Shown: positions 37,010-51,434 of the stretch, in pieces | How positions within the stretch are numbered: position 1 is the stretch's first letter | Layout of the letters: the number at the start of each line of letters is the position of its first letter | From: Mugil cephalus | Taxonomy: Eukaryota; Chordata; Actinopteri; Mugiliformes; Mugilidae | Length of the DNA: 64,000 nucleotides | NCBI RefSeq assembly: GCF_022458985.1 | Contig: NC_061778.1 | Location: 4,047,501 to 4,111,500 of the forward strand | Reading direction: 5' to 3' | Notes under the pieces: model-generated | Databases searched by the model: none | What the model was told of the DNA's origin: nothing | The model's input: only the letters and a program-made list of their open reading frames with translations | Position numbers and translations under genes: made by a program

Positions 37010-38702
37010 CGAAAGGATTCTTTGTATATCATGACAAAAAATGTGTATCATATAAATGGTAAATGGTGTTAAACCAACATTTTCAGCATATTTAGCCATA
37101 TTTAGGTCGCTGTGGACAAATCTTTGTTGTTCCATGTAATCTGACGTAAACAAAGCATACGCTGGTCCCACCCTGTAATGTAATATCATCAGAGACCTTA
37201 TTAAGCTCCTCCCACCCTGTCAATCCTCCCATCTCCTTTCCCTACGCCGTATCCTGCATTATTCAGTTAATATGTAAAACACAGATCTGACGATGGAGGA
37301 GGAGGAGGAGAAGAAGAGAGGAGAGGAGGAGAGGTTGAAGGCTGAAGGGAGAAAAGAAAGGCCTGGAAAATAGACTGATGGGGAAGATGTGCTCAGACTG
37401 AGGAGAGCGTATTGATCTCCGCTCCATGATGGACTGAGAGGCTGCTTGTCACGCTGACAGACAAAAACAAACGCAAGCCTCAGACAGGCAGCTTTGTGGG
37501 CCGTGCTGACCGGCTGAAAAGAACCAAACAACAAGAACGAAAAACAAAACAAAACAAAACAAAAAAAAAACAGCCAAAAGGTTAAAGCGTTTCTAGGGTA
37601 GAAGGATTCTGGCTAAGAGGCGCGCACCTCATTAAATACTCAGCGTAAGCCCTGTGGATTTCATTGATTGCTGGTGTCCAGCTATGCCTGAGCTTTTATC
37701 CTGCTCGGCCTCCCCCTGAAAGAGGCAAAAAAAATGAGCATGGACCTGAGGCTGTTGCTTTGTCATCTCGATGCCGTTTCCGCCTGCAGATCTTAATGTG
37801 GGCTGGCCCGGGCAACTAAAATGGGGTCATGGGGTGAAGTGGACATGAAAGAAGGGCTGACACAAAGTGGAGTCATCCTCGCTGGAGGCATCTCGCTTGC
37901 CTCCACTCTGATATAGAAAGTCGCTGCATGATCACCAACCCAACCCCCGGCTGCTGCTCCCTCAGTTTTCATTCCACCTCCGTCCACTTTTGTGTTCGCT
38001 ACATGCAGCCGCCCGCATCTCATTCTAGCACCTTGCCTGCAGATATTGTATTTGCAGCTTGTCCAGAATCATCACATCACATAGCGTCCCAGCAAACATT
38101 TGTGTGACCAAGGCTAACCTTAAACCGTCCTGCCAGATCCCTAGTCTTAACCGCAATCCCTAATTCCAACCCAAAATCAAGCCCTGACCTTGCTAATCCT
38201 CTTAAAGAAGTAAGAAAAGGCAAAACGTCCTCACATTGCACGCATGGATTCCTCTTTGTATTCTTACGAGGACCTCACTGTAATTGAAATAAGGCACAAG
38301 ACACACACACACACACGTACACAAAAACACTCCCACGGTAAGGCGTTGACCCAGCAGGCTTTAGGACCCGGTTTTTCTGGTTCAATAAGGTAGCAGCAGA
38401 GCTGAGGAAAGGCAAAAAAAAAAAAGAAGAGAAAGACAGAAAGGGATGGAGGAGGAGAGGAGGAGGAGAGGCTCCGTTTGTAAAGTCAAAGAAAAGCTGA
38501 GAGTGGCAGAAGAAAGTTGACGCGGCGCAAACACGACGATTAAGGAAACACCTTCTCCTCATCGTCTGAGAGGTGGGGGTGGGAGGAGGAGGACAGTCTG
38601 ATCCGAGGAACAGCTGAGAGGAGAGAGTCCGAGCAGCGGAGCGGGATGCGAGAGAAGATGCTGTGCAGGGGAAAAAACGGGAGTCTTTAACAAAACACGC
38701 AC

Positions 38703-38704
<2 letters not shown>

Positions 38705-38740
<36 letters not shown>
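38705..38740 (+). repeat. (TGC)12 / CTG trinucleotide repeat
   Basis: Twelve uninterrupted TGC units on the plus strand, inside the proposed tmem91 leader exon. Read on the minus strand it would be a poly-Ser or CAG tract, but no gene is supported there. Confidence 0.9.
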
Positions 38741-38864
38741 GGGGCTGTACAGGTGTAGTAGGAGCATCTGCAGGAATCAGCTGCTGGGATACCGACAAGT
38801 TTGACTCAACTCAGCGCACACGTCCCACTCCCACACAAAACCCGTGCAAGGTACTCAGTTGACA

Positions 38865-38867
38865 CAA

Positions 38868-38902
<35 letters not shown>
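38865..38902. repeat. (TA)n(CA)n compound microsatellite
   Basis: About ten TA units followed by about eight CA units, without interruption. Confidence 0.85.
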
Positions 38903-38903
<1 letters not shown>

Positions 38904-41900
38904 CCACGCTAAGAGCAAAGCACAACAACGCAGAATCCGAATCAGCTTTGCGTCCCTGCGTCCTGTGGATGGTTTAAACTGGGACGCTGGATTTGTTTGG
39001 CTCATCCCGAGGACAGCGCAGGACGCAGGAGGACGGAGGACGGAGGAGGAGCAGGGTTTTCCAACGAAAAGGTGAGAACGTTTTCAAAGAAAAAACAATC
39101 AAATGTTACTTTGGCATTGTTTTATTAAGACAGGGAACGAATCTAAAGCCCGATTCACTGTGTTTATGATGACAGCTTTTTGAATTTATTATTTATTTAT
39201 TTAAAGAAACATTTGTCTTAACATTTTATTCTACGTTGTTCAGAAATAAACAGGAATCTCCTGTGGTTTTGTTCAGTTTCACCCATAATGATGGTTCGTC
39301 TCTGAAGGTCAGCTTGTGATTTTTTCCTGTTTCTCAGTGAGTGAGACACATTTTATATTAGTGTGGTGCTATGAAAACGACCGATACATCCCAGTAGTGG
39401 GAGCTCTTTACAACTGAACAGAAATGTTATTTTCCAACTGCCGGTTTTCTGTGTATTTATGGAAATTTGCAGTTGAAGATCTGCTGTTATGGAGAGGAAA
39501 CCCAAACAGCAGCGGGGCAAACTCACCCCCTGTACAAATACACACAGCTCTGCTCCATTGTTTACGTTTGCATTGCTATTTACAACACGCCTGGTGTGCA
39601 GCAACACAACCCGCCATGAAGACAGCCTGGAAAAAATACACATCCCTTAACATGCAGTAGCTACTACTGCTGCTCTGGAAAACACTTGCACCTTAGAGGC
39701 AGCATCTTAACAAGGTAATGCAAAATGAAAAGGGGACAGTTTGACAAAAGGAAGTGCTTTGCCTCGGTCCTAATTAAGAGCAGTAGGGCTTTTCTTTGCT
39801 GGAGGGGGGGCGGTGAGTGCACACACCATGACCTCAGCCTGTGAGGATGGTGAGACCACGCAGTACATCTACGCTCATGTCAAGATGTAGCTAATTATCT
39901 CATACAGATCATTGCAGCGCAAGTGCCGCAATACACGAACGCGTTGGGTTATTTGTGAGGACACTTTGTGTTTTGCTCCCTGAAGGTTTGGATTTGTCTT
40001 AATTAACCAGAGCAGTAACACGAGCAGCAAGTAAGAAATGTTCCAATCTGCAAACACATTTTGTCCCCACACTGATATTATGATACGCACAAGTGCACGC
40101 ACCATCACAAACACACAGAAACACATGCAGTCGTGTTCAGGTCATTACGCTGCAACATGACTGATGTACCCACACGGTCCAGCTGATGTCTGTGCAGCTT
40201 TTGTGTGGTGTATGTTGAGCCTGTTGAAGTTGTGTTAACTGGCTGCTGTCGTTGTAGGTTTTACAAGTTTTACTGTTGTTGGTTGTCTCTGCTTTAAACT
40301 CAACTATGCACTTTATTGTTGAGGTGTAAAATTAAATCCTGATCAAAAGTTAAGAAATTGTTTCAACATTATAATTAGATTAGTGCATAGCATTGTGTGT
40401 TCTCGCAGTCCGCGTACTTGTGTGCATTCATACATGTAACCCTGAAGAATAAAGCAAACCGATGTGCAATTGCCGTAGAAGGCAGTGAACCGTAAGACCC
40501 ACACACAGACTCACAAACAACCCCGTGAAATGTAACCCCGTACAACGTGTCCCACGATGCCCACAGACTCACATAACAGAACGCTGGCTACAACACACCG
40601 CACACTCTGCAGAGACGCTGGAGCAAACGTGCCACATATTGCAGATGGGCAGCTTCTCGTTCCTTGGGCCTCGCTGCACACAAGCACCAGCTGTGTGGAG
40701 TCAGAGTGTGTGTGTGTGTGTGCTGGAGGGATGCAGTTTGTGTACGGTGCATGCAGTTGCGTTGCATGTGAACTACGCGGGAGAGTGGGCGTGAAGTACT
40801 TCAAAGGGGTTTGGGGCTGGTGTATCCAAAAGGGCAAAAGGGTGATGCAAGGCTGCAAAAAGGATGCAACTCGTCTCTGGGAGCGTGTGTAGCGAAGGAA
40901 ATCAAATGTGTCTGTGTTGCGTGTCTGTGGTTGGAACGGGACGCATGCCGTGGACTGATTAATGAGCTCACGCTGTCATACACGCGTTCTGCACAGGGGG
41001 GTTCAAGTAAACCCAGCAGCCTGCCACGACTGCACTCGTTTGTTATATGGAGTGATTCAGAGGAAATTATCTATCCTTTGCAGTCTGAAATGACAGTAAC
41101 ATCCTTACTGGAAGGCTCTGCAATGCTAGAATTATCCCATCCAGTTATTATCAAGCCAAGCAGACGAATAGAAGTGAAATGGCAAATTACCCTCTGCTTC
41201 ATTTATCCTGCAGTGAGCGCACCACTCAATGGTGTTTCCATAGGAACATGGTGTTACTTTGAGCTCCACGAACTGTGCAGTGCTCTCTATGTTCCTGTTT
41301 TTTTATTTTTTGCTTATCTTTTCTGTTCAGTTTCCTCTCCTCAAATCAGTCACTCCACACAGATCAAGGAAGAAAGGAAGAGAGGGGTGTGGGGATGTGG
41401 GTGTGGGGGGGCACCAAAAGGGCCATTTAACTACCACTTGTGTTTTCTGATTTTTTTTGTTTGGCGTATCTCAAACGCCTGCTCCGGTCTTATCAGCCTG
41501 ACATCGCCGTTCTTCAAGATGTCTTTTTATTAGAGCCTGCAGGCTCCAATTTCCTACAGCCTCTGTGCCATTTCTTTTCTGAGACCGCGCTCACTGTATC
41601 TGCATCCTCCTGATCCGTATCAGCTGAAACATTACAGCCATTACTCCCATGCACATGAGCGTGCGTCCACGCCGGTTGGCAGGGAAGCGGAGTGTGTGTG
41701 TGTCAGAAAGACTGCAGAGTTGCTGAAAATCCAAGCACGAGTCAGCAGCAACAGTTCTCTACTTTTTACGACAGGGATTTAAAGCAACATTTCCCTTCGG
41801 TTGCACATTTCCACGTCTTAGGGACAAGCTTTTTTTTTTTTTTTTTTTTCTTACATAGCAAGAGAGAGAAGTTTTAGGTGGTTTGCAGTGGATTTGTGGA

Positions 41901-42228
41901 AAAAAAAATAAAAATAAAAAAAAATATTGACCGGATTATGAAAAAAGGAAAGCAGACAGATCAAAGCAGAAGAGGAGGGATGGAAGTAATGGAGGGAGCT
42001 GAGCAGATGTGTGCTTGTGTATGACAAAACACCAGACTGAAAAAAGGAGAGAGATGGGGAGAGGGAAGAGGATCTCTTGTAAAAGTGTCGGGGGGTGATT
42101 TGCAGCAGCGTCCTTGCAACCTCCCCTCTACCTGACTGGATGTTTTATGCACGTTGCAGAACCAGAAAAAGGAGGCACGCTTATAATACAGCTGACAGAA
42201 GTCTTTTTATGGTGGATGGGCAGAGATG

Positions 42229-42283
42229 GAGGGAGGGGAGGGGGTGGGGAGGTGGGGAGGTGGGGGGGGTGGGGGGGTGGGTG
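42229..42283 (+). repeat. G-rich (GGTGGGG)n block with G-quadruplex potential
   Basis: More than ten runs of three or more G, separated by one to three bases (GGGGTGGGGAGGTGGGGAGG and onward). This satisfies the G4 pattern many times over. It lies within the proposed first intron. Confidence 0.8.
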
Positions 42284-43504
42284 TAATAAAGCTGAGTGCA
42301 TCTCTCCTGGAATGAAGCTACGGCGATTGGGAGGGGGAAGAAGAGAGAAGGAAGGCTGGTAAAGTACTACAATTATTAGTGCATGCGTGCAGCGTGCACC
42401 ATATGTCCAGATGTGTGTTTTTTTTGTGTGTGATGAGAGGGATGCTCCGAGCTCCGGCTTGACGTCACCGCGTGGAACAATCACTCGGATTGTTCAGTAT
42501 AAGAGGCACTAGCTCTCCATAAGGCGAGCAGAAAATGGAGCCCTCAGCACCACACCAGCCCAATGACACCCAATTATTCCAGGTTATTTTCTCCGTGGTG
42601 CAGTGAAGCGTGCGACGAGTCATTGAATTGATCTGGAGCCTGTGAAGCGCCCTGCCACGCAGAATGAATACTTACTGATGAGATATTATGTAGTTTGTTG
42701 AAATGACACTTTATTATTATTCTGCCAGGAATGGAAACACTTTTTTTTTTTTTTTTTTTTCCTCCTCCCACCCCATCTCTTCTCATTTGTCAGCTCACGC
42801 TATATATTGGCATATATTTCTACAGCGGCGATTTCAGCTCAGCTTACAATAAGTGAAGTCAGTTGTAGGTGAGCTTAATTTAATAACACCACTGGCTAAT
42901 GCTTTTATTCACTTAACATTAAGTGGAGCTGGTTTGTCAGGCGCGTAGATGCAACCGTCTGTTTTCTAAGCAGCTTATTCTCTGCAGTTTCACTGGTTGA
43001 TGGAGACTATCTGTACTTTTATTCTATTCACTCTATTTTTCATGTTCTTATATCTTGCTACGTCTTTATATTTTATCAATTTTCATTAATTTATTGATTG
43101 ATTTTGTTCTTTTATTATTTTAACTCCTTTTTTGTTGTTGCTCGTTCCACTTTCTTTTTGTCTGCTCCATCTCTAATTTCCGGGTTTTAATGCAGATGGA
43201 TTCATTTCTGATTCTTATTCAAATGTGTTTGTCTCACACGTAACACATGTTGTCGTGCTCTATTTTGGGATTCTCTCAGATGTGTTCTTTAAAGTTATTC
43301 TGCTGAGCCTGCACCGCCTCATTTATCACCTCAGCTGATCAATGAGCGATGAGCGAAATAAAAGAAAAGTAATTTTACTCACGAATACAAGACGAAAATG
43401 ATTGTCTGCGTTGAAACCTCGTGTTACCGTTGTGTAGTTGTAACTACAGACATACGCTAACATGCGCTAAATGACACCAGCTGTGAACTCTCTGGAGGTA
43501 TCAG

Positions 43505-43905
43505 CCTGAGCTTTTATTTGCTATGCATTTTTAATTTCTCCACAGTATCTGGGATCAGTATGACTTAAGACATGCAAAAACTAAGCATCAACTTGAACAG
43601 GAAGTAGTAGCTTTTGGAAAAAAACAATGTCCTCATATGTGGACGAAGTCACTAATGTGTGACAAAATATAAAACTGTTTATTTTAATACCTGAACATGG
43701 CTGTGCAAAGACAACACAATGAAGTCCCAACGTCCTCAAACGAGTACTTGCTAATTAGCGACGTTGTAGCTCGTTAACAAGCATAAATAAATACATTGGA
43801 ACCTTTGCTGCTGCCACTACATGGCAGATTAAATCGTCCACTAATGAGGACAATGGGCTTAAATGAGAGCAGAATAAGCTTCAATAAAACCTAAAACGTA
43901 TATGA
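43505..43905. mobile_element. Decayed copy of the 790-bp TTAA MITE
   Basis: Shares long stretches with 35949-36738: CCTGAGCTTTTATTTG near 43505, GGGATCAGTA, CCTCATATGTGGAC, CTCAAACGAGTACTTG and AATTAGCGACGTTGTAGCT, then AATAAAACCTAAAACG near the right end. Both outer ends are eroded and no TTAA pair is clear. Confidence 0.7.
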
Positions 43906-44505
43906 ACGTATAATGTCACAGCTTCTAAACACGCACCATCCATCTGACTTACTCAGAAGACGGGAAAGAAAAATACCAGAACAATGAGGGCACTAACTTC
44001 CTTTGCTTCTCAGACACTTATTTTAGCTTAGAGATCACACTGAGCAACAAAAAAAAAAAACTATTTCTGCTGCGTTTTCTCACATTACACCTCCATTTAA
44101 ACAAATCTAGCAAACCTCTTCTAGCACGTCCCTGTTTTATCTTATTTTATTTATTTTTTTTACCAGCATGCACGTAGGAAAGGCTAATCTCCATAAGAAG
44201 CCTTTCAAATCACGCTAATCTGCTGCTATACTGTGAGCTGACTGAGTAAATCGATGAAGGCCCACGGCCTCACGGTGAGAGTCGTCGGCTTGGGTGGCAG
44301 AAATAGAATAAAGGAGTCGCTAAATTACAGAATTTTGCGTATAAGTCTGTTAAAAGTCTGTCCCCTCAGGATCCTATGGAAAGATTGAAAGGACAGTTTT
44401 TGTTTTGTTTTTCTGAGGATAATGACGCTGTGATGAAAGTGAAAACTAAAGTTGAGAAAAGTGTAACTAACTGCGTGTGATCTTTCCCTCCTTTATTTCA
44501 CACAG

Positions 44506-45531
44506 ACTGAGACCTGGCTGATGAGATTCCTCGTCCACCCCGAATGAACCCCTCCTAAGATGGACGGGGCGCATTAAAAACTACACGTCCCGATGGGAGA
44601 ACCGGTGCAGCGCGCAAAGAAACCCCGCAGCCGTACGTCAACAGAGGACTTTGATTTCTTCATTATCGCGTCCCGCAGCAACAACAACAACAACAACAAC
44701 AACGACGACGACGGAGGAACAGGCATGTTGGCAGGCCGGCTGACCCGCGGACATGCGCCATAGGATTCTATTTCTGGAGCCTCATTGCTTTTACAGATTA
44801 ACTGCCCTCAAATATGGCCCCAATCCATTCATTGCGCCACTAGTTTGACTGTTGCCTGAGGTTGTGTATTTTCAAGCTTCAAAATACCCCCCCACCGTGC
44901 GTCAGTCCAGTCATCTGAGGAGAACCCTGCCTTTGGCCTCCAGATTCCTGCGAAGGAACAAACACTTTTTATGACAGCCCGGGAGGCGTTTTTTTTTTGT
45001 ATTCCTTGTTTACCGTCGAATCATAACTCGCTGCCCATCTTCATCTGAAACAGCTGAGGGGAAAGACTGACACCTAAAGCTTTCCCAAGCAAATCCCCCT
45101 TTGCTCAGATTAAGACTTTCTCTGACGTGTTTTCGTTTGCCCGTCTGCAGCTAATCACGGACCATTATTATCAGAAGAACTTCCGCAGAGAATGAAAGCA
45201 GAAGCCAACGTGGATTAAAAGCCCCGAACGATCAAAAAAAACGTGAAAGAGTCCCACATCTCGCAGTTTACAGGCCGCTGCTGGATATTATACTCATCGC
45301 CATAAATCTGACATGTATAGTTGACCTGTAGACAAAGCTCTATAATAAGAGGAAAATTAAAGAATAAGATTAAAGATGGATTATCACCGAAACACTAAAG
45401 CCAGCGGAACAGCTGCTTTTGTATAAACCCATTGGACGCTCTTTAGAGAGGCGCTCTGCCGACAGATTTGAAGATTAAATTTGGCCGGTTGATGTGGTGG
45501 CCTCTTGTGTGCTTGGTATTAAAAGCGAGGG
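44506..45531 (+). other. Proposed 1,026-nt tmem91 5' leader within exon 2
   Basis: The acceptor at 44504-44505 has a strong pyrimidine tract, and no other acceptor of similar quality lies between it and the tmem91 start codon. The leader holds several upstream ATGs. No conserved coding sequence. Confidence 0.4.
44593..44763 (+). CDS. Upstream ORF of 56 codons in the tmem91 5' leader
   Basis: In the long leader of the exon that carries the tmem91 start codon, an ATG at 44593 opens a 56-residue frame ending at TAG 44761-44763. It begins MGEPVQRAKKPRSRTSTEDF and contains eight Asn codons (AAC) followed by three Asp. At least one shorter upstream frame (ATGGACGGGGCGCATTAA, 44560-44577) precedes it. 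Such uORFs usually lower translation of the main frame. Whether the peptide is made is unknown, and the leader itself is inferred. Confidence 0.3.
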   Translation: MGEPVQRAKKPRSRTSTEDFDFFIIASRSNNNNNNNNDDDGGTGMLAGRLTRGHAP

Positions 45532-49188
<3,657 letters not shown>

Positions 49189-51364
49189 TGCGGAGGGGGG
49201 GGGGGGGAGCTGTCGCGCGAAAGGATGCACGTGCAATACAAAAACAAAAAAAAGAAGACGGACACTCCCGCACATTTCACGAGCATCGCAAAACACGCGC
49301 CTAACGCATCACCTGTAAATGTGAAATAGTCACGGTGTTTGTTTGTGTTCCGGCGTCACGTTTCATTCCACACACCGAGCTGGCGAAGGCGGAGGACTTG
49401 AGCTGTGAAAACAGAAGGAGGAGAATCATTTTAATTGGACACTTCAGCTCATTAAACATTTCTCACGCACAGATAACAAAAAACAAAACAAAAAAGAAAA
49501 AAAAAAGATACTGTTCATGTACAACATTTAAGTCTGTAAGTGTCATATGTCATCTGAGGACTTCCTTTAAATAATAAGTTACTGAAGTTAAAAGAAAAAA
49601 AAGAAGAAGAAAAGCAGATGTTCCCACGCCACTAAATGTCACCGTTCCTGACTGTGGATGAATAATGAGAATCAAAAGAGAGAAGAGAAGCAGCGCTGTC
49701 TGTCTAGGGTGGAGGGTGGTGGGGGGGGAGCTAAGTGGAGGGCGGCGTACGGAGATGGAGTCTGCAGATTTACGAGAAGGTCGCAGCAAGGACGGGGCGG
49801 CAGATAAATCTTGACGGACTTCACCGTGGGTGGGAGGGAGGGAGGGGTGGGAGGCTCGTTCTGTCACCAGAGGGTTGAACGCCCGCGGAGCTGTTTACGC
49901 TTTAAAAACACGTTTCAGGCCCGAGGAGCAATATTCCTCCAGACAGAACCCAGAATTCCTCGCCGCACCTCTGGCTCTTCTGAAGTGAAGTGAAAAACAC
50001 TGCACATGTTCATCGATATAACCCCTCCACCCTCCACCCACACACACAGATTTCACACAGTCAGCATCGCACATTGTTTACCTGCAGAAAAAGAAAGACT
50101 GCCTCCGCTTTGTTTACGCCACGTTAATTAAGAATCTGTCTGTTGAAATACACACACACAAAAAAAATAATAGAGTGCCATTACATAAGGAAATACATTT
50201 AAGACTGCGAAGTGGAACGCAGGCTCTAGATATACAAATAAACAGCTTCTATATATATTTAAAGCGCTAAGGGATGATGACATAGACAGAGGGCCGCGAG
50301 GAAAAAGTGCCAAAAATACGGAAGATGCTCTTAAGGGTGATCTAGTCCAATAATAGAAGCTGAGCTCCCCTCAAACACGCTGCTCTCTCCTCCGCAAAGG
50401 AACAGAAATCCTTCAGGAACCTGCTTCTCGCAGCACGACGGACTTCAAATAATTGTTATTTTTAAACACAGATGTTGCAAAGGGTTAAAAAAAATAAAAT
50501 AAAATAAGTCTTGTGACACGTTCAGCGCTCGGCCATGTGATGTCTCCGTTTGGGTCCGGAGCGCAAACCTGCGCGGCGGGTTTGTGTTTGCTTTGCACAA
50601 AACCTGCTGCCAACTTTGATCACACCCTTCATTTTCCAAATTTTATTCTCAAGAGCAAACCTTCTGGACAATGTTGGTTTAAGCAAAACTGTGCAACAGT
50701 TAAATTAAGGACGGGGTGTTTTTACATTTAGACGAGGTCTCAGTGAAATGAAATGCTTTTGTTTTCTGTAAATCCCAGTTTGGCATCAACACCAAGCTGA
50801 TCGTAGGATTAAGGTCACTATACTGTGTGTGGTGTATGTAGACACACCTCCGGTACCTCAGTGTCTGACCCCCGTCAGCTATTATCACTGGTAACGTGCA
50901 CTGGCTGTATCCTACCGTTCTGACAATCCTCAGTCGTCTGTCTCCACTGGACATTATGTGAAATAAATAAATAAAAAGACCTTTTTGTTGTCACAGCTGA
51001 GTCACCACAGGGTCACCGGATGGTTTCTACTGGAGCGTTTCACGTGAATCGCTTTGTCCGATCAGGATGAGATGGTCTTTGTCTCACATTGTGTCACGTG
51101 TATAAATTCACTGTGTGGTGCGAGTGAATTAAACGAATGAGATTTATTAACGAAAAAACGAAAATTTCCAAATCACATCCCTGTATCAAATGTAAATATT
51201 TAAGTGAGAGAAAATCAGTGAATACCAATAAATGCACTTCTTCTTTGACATCCATTAATCCTCCTTTCATTTCAAACCGAATCTGAACTTGTGCAACACT
51301 CCACCTGATGAAATGAAGCAAAACAAATAAATCAATAAATAACCCAAACATTTTTACTAAATAT
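49189..51364. other. Intergenic and 3' UTR sequence between convergent tmem91 and exosc5
   Basis: A poly-G run (49191-49208) follows the tmem91 stop at once. Several AATAAA-containing A-rich stretches occur (near 50490 and 50960), any of which might end the tmem91 transcript. No coding sequence is supported. Confidence 0.5.
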
Positions 51365-51370
51365 TTTATT
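51365..51370 (-). terminator. exosc5 polyadenylation signal
   Basis: TTTATT on the plus strand, that is AATAAA on the minus strand, 65 bp after the exosc5 stop codon. AT-rich sequence follows. Confidence 0.55.
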
Positions 51371-51434
51371 ACAACATCAGGATCATCTGTATTCACTGTT
51401 TAAAACAAAGGAAAATGAAAGGCGCTTCTTTTCG

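Larger units (their letters stand above)
23890..38400. other. Gene-poor intergenic region between ppp1r13l and tmem91
   Basis: About 14.5 kb with no supportable gene. Open frames longer than 100 codons occur (for example 29573-30115 and 32227-32718 plus) but are composed of simple pyrimidine-rich or AT-rich sequence and match no family. The stretch holds a CTCF-like site, a degenerate TCAGAATTCTGA tandem array, two transposon-gene fragments, a dispersed repeat, a 790-bp TTAA-flanked element and a hairpin, listed separately. Long-range enhancers may be present but cannot be seen. Confidence 0.55.
38640..39071 (+). other. Probable non-coding first exon and promoter of tmem91
   Basis: A GC- and purine-rich stretch ends at AAAG|GTGAGAACG (exon end 39071). 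The next strong acceptor on this strand that leads to tmem91 is at 44505. The stretch includes a (TGC)12 run and TA/CA microsatellites. The transcription start is unknown, so the left end is arbitrary. Inference from splice signals and position; transcript data would decide. Confidence 0.4.
39072..44505 (+). other. Proposed first intron of tmem91
   Basis: Bounded by GTGAGAAC at 39072 and a long pyrimidine tract plus CACAG ending at 44505. It contains a G-rich block at 42229-42283, poly-T runs (41830-41849, 42741-42760) and a decayed MITE copy at 43505-43905. A 240-codon open frame at 40811-41533 plus has no recognisable domain and is crossed by intron-like sequence, so it is not called as a gene. 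Confidence 0.4.

Noticed and set aside
40811-41533. 240-codon open frame on the plus strand
   Set aside because: Low-complexity composition changes along it, no recognisable domain, no splice or start context, and it lies within a likely intron. Probably chance.
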